Shown here in pieces: positions 5,623-8,836 of a stretch of DNA of 8,836 nucleotides. How positions within the stretch are numbered: position 1 is the stretch's first letter; each line of letters begins with the position of its first letter. Below the pieces are notes generated by a model. It was not told the origin of the DNA and searched no databases. It saw nothing but the letters and a program-made list of their open reading frames with translations. Source of the DNA: Pseudomonadota bacterium (GTDB taxonomy: Bacteria > Pseudomonadota > Alphaproteobacteria > Sphingomonadales > Sphingomonadaceae); assembly GCA_023390415.1 (NCBI GenBank), contig JAEWCW010000004.1, forward strand, positions 1 to 8,836. Direction: 5' to 3'. Made by a program: the position numbers and the translations under genes.

Positions 5623-7740
5623 TCAGGCGGCGAAGGCGCTGCCCGAGCGTTCGACCTTCGTGATCTTCCCGCCTTCGAGCCGATAGACGATGTCGGCATG
5701 GGCGACGAGCGCCGGCCGGTGGGCGACGACGATCCGGGTCACCGGAAGCTTGGCGATCATCGCCGCGATCGCGCGCTCATTCGCCTCGTCGAGATTGGCG
5801 GTGCCTTCGTCGAGGAAGAGGATGTCGGGATCGCGATAGAGGGCGCGGGCGAGCATGATGCGCTGGCGCTGACCGGCGGAGAGCGCCGCGCCCATGTCGC
5901 CGATCAGGCTCTGATAGGCCATCGGCATCGCCACGATGTCGTCATGGATCCGCGCCGCCTTGGCCGCTTCCTCCACCATCTGCGGATCGATCCGCGGATC
6001 GAAGAAGGCGATATTGTCGGCGAGCGTGCCGGTCAGCAGGTGATCGTCCTGCATCACCGCGCCGATCCGCCCGCGCCAGGCGGAGACCGTGGCGGGGCCG
6101 AGCGGCACGCCGTCGACCAGGAGGCGCCCTCCGGTTGCGGGAAGCAGGCCGAGCATCACCCGCACCAGGGTCGTCTTGCCGGCGCCCGACGGCCCGACGA
6201 TGGCGACCAGCGACCCAGCCGGGACCTCGAAGTCGATCGAATCGAGCACCGGCACCTCGGTCGGCCCATAAGCGAAGGTGAGGCCCTCCGCGCGGATGCC
6301 GGGGGCGGGGAGCAGGCCCTTGCGCGGCGTGACCCGAAGCTCCTCCTTCTTCTCGCCGACGATGTCCGACAGCCGGTCGAGGTGGACTCCGACCAGGCGG
6401 AAGCGCTGGAGCTGATCGACCAGAGCGGTGGCGCTGGAGGTGAAGTTGCCGCGATAGGCGAGGAAGGCGAGCAGCAGGCCGATCGTCATCTCCTGCGCAA
6501 GCACGGCATGCGCGCCGAGGAAGACGACGAGGAGATATTGGGCGCCGAACAGGATGTTCTCGGCGAGATCGAGGCGGATGCCGTATGTCTCCGCGCGGTA
6601 GGTCGCCGAGATCACGTCCGCATAGCGGTTGCGCCAGCCATTCTCGCGGACCGCTTCGTGGGTGTGGAGCTTGATGGCGCGGATCGCGCGCATCGTTTCC
6701 ATGAGGTAGGTCTCCTCATGGGCGCGGGCCATGATCTCCTCCTCGGTCCGCCGCTTGAGGCCCGGATAGAGGATCAGGCTGACCGCGAGGTAGAAGAGGG
6801 TCGAGGCGAAGACGAGCAGCGCCAGGCCGGGCGCGATCAGCGCCATCACCACCACCGTCGTGATCGCAAGCACGGAATCGATGAGGACGTTGACCAGCCC
6901 CTGGGTCAGGAGGCGCTCGATCGGCCGGATCGAGCCGATGCGCGAGAGCAGGTCGCCGACATGGCGGCGCTCGAAATAGCCGAGCGGGAGCCGGACGAGG
7001 TGGCGGACGACGTTTGAGCCAAGCTGGTAGGCGAGCGATTCGCCCAGAGTCAGCACCACCCAGGCGCGCAGCGACCGCACGACGGCGTTCAAGAGGTAGA
7101 CGATCCCGAAGCCGAGGAAGAGGATGAGGAGGAGGCTCGTGTCGCCCTGGCCGATCGCCTCGTCGACGGTCAGCTGGACGAAGAAGGGCATCAGCAAAGC
7201 GGTGAGCTGGAGCAGGAGCGACAGAGCCGCGACCTGCGCGATGGCGCCGCGGTAATTGGTGAGCCGGCTCCAGAGGTCGCGGAGGCGCGTTCGCGTGCGC
7301 GCCTCGACGGGACGGAAATCGGCGGTGGGAGTCAGCTCCATCGCGACTCCGGTGAAATATCTGTCGAGCTCCTTCGTCTTGACGACACGGCGGCCGGTCG
7401 CCGGATCGCAGATCGTCGCCTCGTCGCGGCGCACCTCCTCGACGACGACGAAATGGTTCATGTCCCAGTGGAGGATGGCCGGCGTCTGGAGCTGGCCGAG
7501 CTCGTCGATATCCAGGCGCACGGCGCGCGGGCTCAATTCAAGGTCCGAGGCGATCGCCATCAGGTCCGAGAGCGTCGCGCCCTTGATCGAGGTCGGGTAG
7601 CGCTGGCGGAGACCGGCGAGATTGGTCCGGTGGCCGTGATAATTGGCGATCATCGCCAGGCAGGCGAGACCGCATTCCGCGCCCTCGGACTGCAGCATCG
7701 GCTGCATCCGCCGCGACCAGGGCCAGGCGATCCCGCTCAT
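5623..7740 (-). CDS. Peptidase C39 domain ABC transporter (leader-cleaving peptide exporter)
   Basis: A 705-residue bifunctional exporter of the CvaB/RaxB type: it cuts a double-glycine leader in the cytoplasm and exports the peptide. The N-terminal C39 peptidase (about 10-130) is intact: Q17, catalytic C23 in AECGLACLAM, H96 in NHFVVV and D112 in DPATG. Membrane helices occupy about 165-430. The ATPase has Walker A GPSGAGKT (516-523), signature LSAGQRQR (620-627, Ala replacing the usual second-position Gly), Walker B ILFLDE (640-645) and switch H674 (VVAHRP). The ATG at 7740 overlaps the upstream HlyD stop (ATGA), which fixes the start; the frame stays open upstream to 8076, but only as a shadow of HlyD. 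Its stop is 3 bp from that of the opposing gene. Likely substrate: the peptide at 4389. Confidence 0.94.
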   Translation of the reverse strand: MSGIAWPWSRRMQPMLQSEGAECGLACLAMIANYHGHRTNLAGLRQRYPTSIKGATLSDLMAIASDLELSPRAVRLDIDELGQLQTPAILHWDMNHFVVVEEVRRDEATICDPATGRRVVKTKELDRYFTGVAMELTPTADFRPVEARTRTRLRDLWSRLTNYRGAIAQVAALSLLLQLTALLMPFFVQLTVDEAIGQGDTSLLLILFLGFGIVYLLNAVVRSLRAWVVLTLGESLAYQLGSNVVRHLVRLPLGYFERRHVGDLLSRIGSIRPIERLLTQGLVNVLIDSVLAITTVVVMALIAPGLALLVFASTLFYLAVSLILYPGLKRRTEEEIMARAHEETYLMETMRAIRAIKLHTHEAVRENGWRNRYADVISATYRAETYGIRLDLAENILFGAQYLLVVFLGAHAVLAQEMTIGLLLAFLAYRGNFTSSATALVDQLQRFRLVGVHLDRLSDIVGEKKEELRVTPRKGLLPAPGIRAEGLTFAYGPTEVPVLDSIDFEVPAGSLVAIVGPSGAGKTTLVRVMLGLLPATGGRLLVDGVPLGPATVSAWRGRIGAVMQDDHLLTGTLADNIAFFDPRIDPQMVEEAAKAARIHDDIVAMPMAYQSLIGDMGAALSAGQRQRIMLARALYRDPDILFLDEGTANLDEANERAIAAMIAKLPVTRIVVAHRPALVAHADIVYRLEGGKITKVERSGSAFAA

Positions 7741-8836
7741 CGAGTCATCGCCCCGAGGAAGGGGTTGAAGAGGACCTCCCAGAGGCTCCGCCGCTCGAGC
7801 ACCAGGTTGGCGCCGAGCGTCATTCCGGGACGGAGCGTGCGCTCGCCGCGCGGCGCGCGCGGGGCAAGGCTGTCGATCGCGACCCGGATCCGGAAGACCG
7901 GCTCCTCGATCCCGAGCTGGGCGTCGATCGCGGCGGGCTCGGTCGGAACTCGCGAAACCTCGGTGACGGTGCCGTGGCCGGCGCCGTGGCTTTGATAAGG
8001 GAAGGCGTCGAACAGGAGGCGCACTTCCTGGCCCGGGCGCACGTAGCCGATCGCCCGCGACGGCGCGTAGAGCCACACTTCGAGGCGGCTATTATGGGGG
8101 ACGATGGTGACCAGCGACGTGTCCGGACGGGCGCGCTGACCGACCTCGACCGCGATGTCGCCCACCTCGCCGTCCACCGGTGCGGTGAGGGTGAGCTGGT
8201 GGGTGCGCAGGAGCGCCTCGCGCTGCTCGGCGAGCGCTGCCCGCTGCGCGGCGATGACCGAGCGGCTGCGGTCGGCGTCGAGGCTGCGCTCCGCGATGCG
8301 GCTCTCGATCGCGCGCAGCGCCTCGCGCTGGCCGATCAGCCTTTCGCCAAGCCCTTCCAGCTCGGCGCGGCGGGCGAGCAAGGCTGCGCGCGCGTCCTCG
8401 ACCTGGCGCTGCGTCCCGGCGCCTTCACGGGCGAGGCCGGCGGCACGGCGGTGAGCGGATTCGGCGATCTGGATCTGTGCGGCGGCGATGGCGCGCTGGC
8501 GCTCCAGCGAGCCGATCGTCGCAGCGAGGCTCGAGCGCTGCTCGGCAAGAGCGCGGGTCTCGGTCGAGCCGATCGAGGCGGTAAGATCATACTGGCGGGC
8601 GAGCTCGCTGTCCTGGGCTGCGAGCTGCTGGATCTGCGAGCCGACGCCGCCCGAACCTTGCGCGAGCGAGATGGTGACAAGCGGGGTCCCGGCAGCGACG
8701 CGCTGGCCGGTGCGGACGTGGATCTGGCGGATCTCGGCCTGGCTCGACGGATAGACGCGGGCGATTCCGGCGTCGTAGGCGACGATGCCGCGCACTCGGG
8801 CGCTGGTCGCGTAAGTGCCGAACACGAGCACGGCGA
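7737..8836 (-). CDS. HlyD-family membrane fusion protein of the peptide exporter (5' end outside window)
   Basis: Periplasmic adaptor that joins the ABC exporter to an outer-membrane TolC-like channel. 365 residues are visible; the frame is open to the right edge, so perhaps 40-60 N-terminal residues are missing, and the GTG at 8831 is internal. In order: the end of a membrane helix (AVLVFGTYATSARVRG), the first lipoyl half (IHVRTGQRVAAGTPLVTIS), a long Ala/Glu/Arg-rich coiled coil (about 8640-8200), the second lipoyl half (APVDGEVGDIAVEVGQ), and a beta-barrel region with AFPYQSHGAGHGTVTEVS, typical of adaptors paired with C39 transporters. It ends with RPGMTLGANLVLERRSLWE. It is translationally coupled to the transporter by ATGA. 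No TolC gene is in view. Confidence 0.93.
   Translation of the reverse strand, partial: AVLVFGTYATSARVRGIVAYDAGIARVYPSSQAEIRQIHVRTGQRVAAGTPLVTISLAQGSGGVGSQIQQLAAQDSELARQYDLTASIGSTETRALAEQRSSLAATIGSLERQRAIAAAQIQIAESAHRRAAGLAREGAGTQRQVEDARAALLARRAELEGLGERLIGQREALRAIESRIAERSLDADRSRSVIAAQRAALAEQREALLRTHQLTLTAPVDGEVGDIAVEVGQRARPDTSLVTIVPHNSRLEVWLYAPSRAIGYVRPGQEVRLLFDAFPYQSHGAGHGTVTEVSRVPTEPAAIDAQLGIEEPVFRIRVAIDSLAPRAPRGERTLRPGMTLGANLVLERRSLWEVLFNPFLGAMTR

Noticed and set aside
5698..7017. 439-codon open frame antisense to the C39 transporter
   Set aside because: A long antisense frame is common in DNA with this GC content. The product is charged and His/Asp/Arg-rich with no domain pattern.
7740..8076. 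Upstream extension of the C39 transporter frame
   Set aside because: The extension overlaps HlyD in another frame and is Arg/Pro-rich. The C39 domain begins within a few residues of the ATG at 7740, which overlaps the HlyD stop.
1..8836. CRISPR arrays, tRNA or rRNA genes, insertion sequences, integrase or attachment sites
   Set aside because: Nothing resembling them was seen on either strand by reading. Apart from about 4154-4674, which holds the short peptide gene and regulatory sites, the window is almost fully covered by confident coding genes.

Overview
The window looks like chromosomal DNA from a high-GC alphaproteobacterium, most likely a sphingomonad. This is inferred from the strongly GC-biased third codon positions, the gene order pstA-pstB-phoU-phoB, and an adjacent OprO/OprP-type porin. 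No database search was possible, so the taxonomy is a judgement.

Left part (1-2925, + strand): the end of a phosphate-uptake operon. It holds the 3' part of pstA, then pstB, phoU and phoB. The junctions are tight (GTGA and ATGA overlaps, or a Shine-Dalgarno lying over the previous stop), as in one translationally coupled transcript. These genes encode the inner-membrane permease, the ATPase, the signalling brake and the response regulator of the Pho system.

Middle-left (2930-4245, - strand): a phosphate-selective porin gene running towards phoB. Its promoter region carries a clear array of PhoB half-sites (CTGTCAC/CTGTCAT) at 11-bp spacing, followed by a TAGAAT -10 box. PhoB made on the left very probably switches on the porin on the right.

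Right part (about 4290-8836): an unrelated module that looks like a peptide-export system. It starts with a 56-codon gene (4389-4559). The encoded peptide has a leader matching microcin V-type double-glycine leaders and an extremely basic core of only Gly/Ser/Lys/Arg/Cys plus single Pro, Ala and Asn (predicted net charge about +15, no acidic residue, three Cys). Next comes a 314-residue protein of unknown function with a ParB/sulfiredoxin-like NGYHR motif. Facing them on the - strand are a HlyD-type adaptor gene and a 705-residue ABC transporter with an intact N-terminal C39 peptidase domain, the enzyme class that cuts double-glycine leaders during export. The natural reading is that the transporter and adaptor cleave and secrete the small basic peptide. 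The roles of the peptide and of the 314-residue protein are unknown, and this is the part of the window most likely to be new.

Both ends are cut: pstA lacks its 5' part and the HlyD gene lacks its 5' part. No tRNA, rRNA, CRISPR array, insertion sequence or attachment site was seen.
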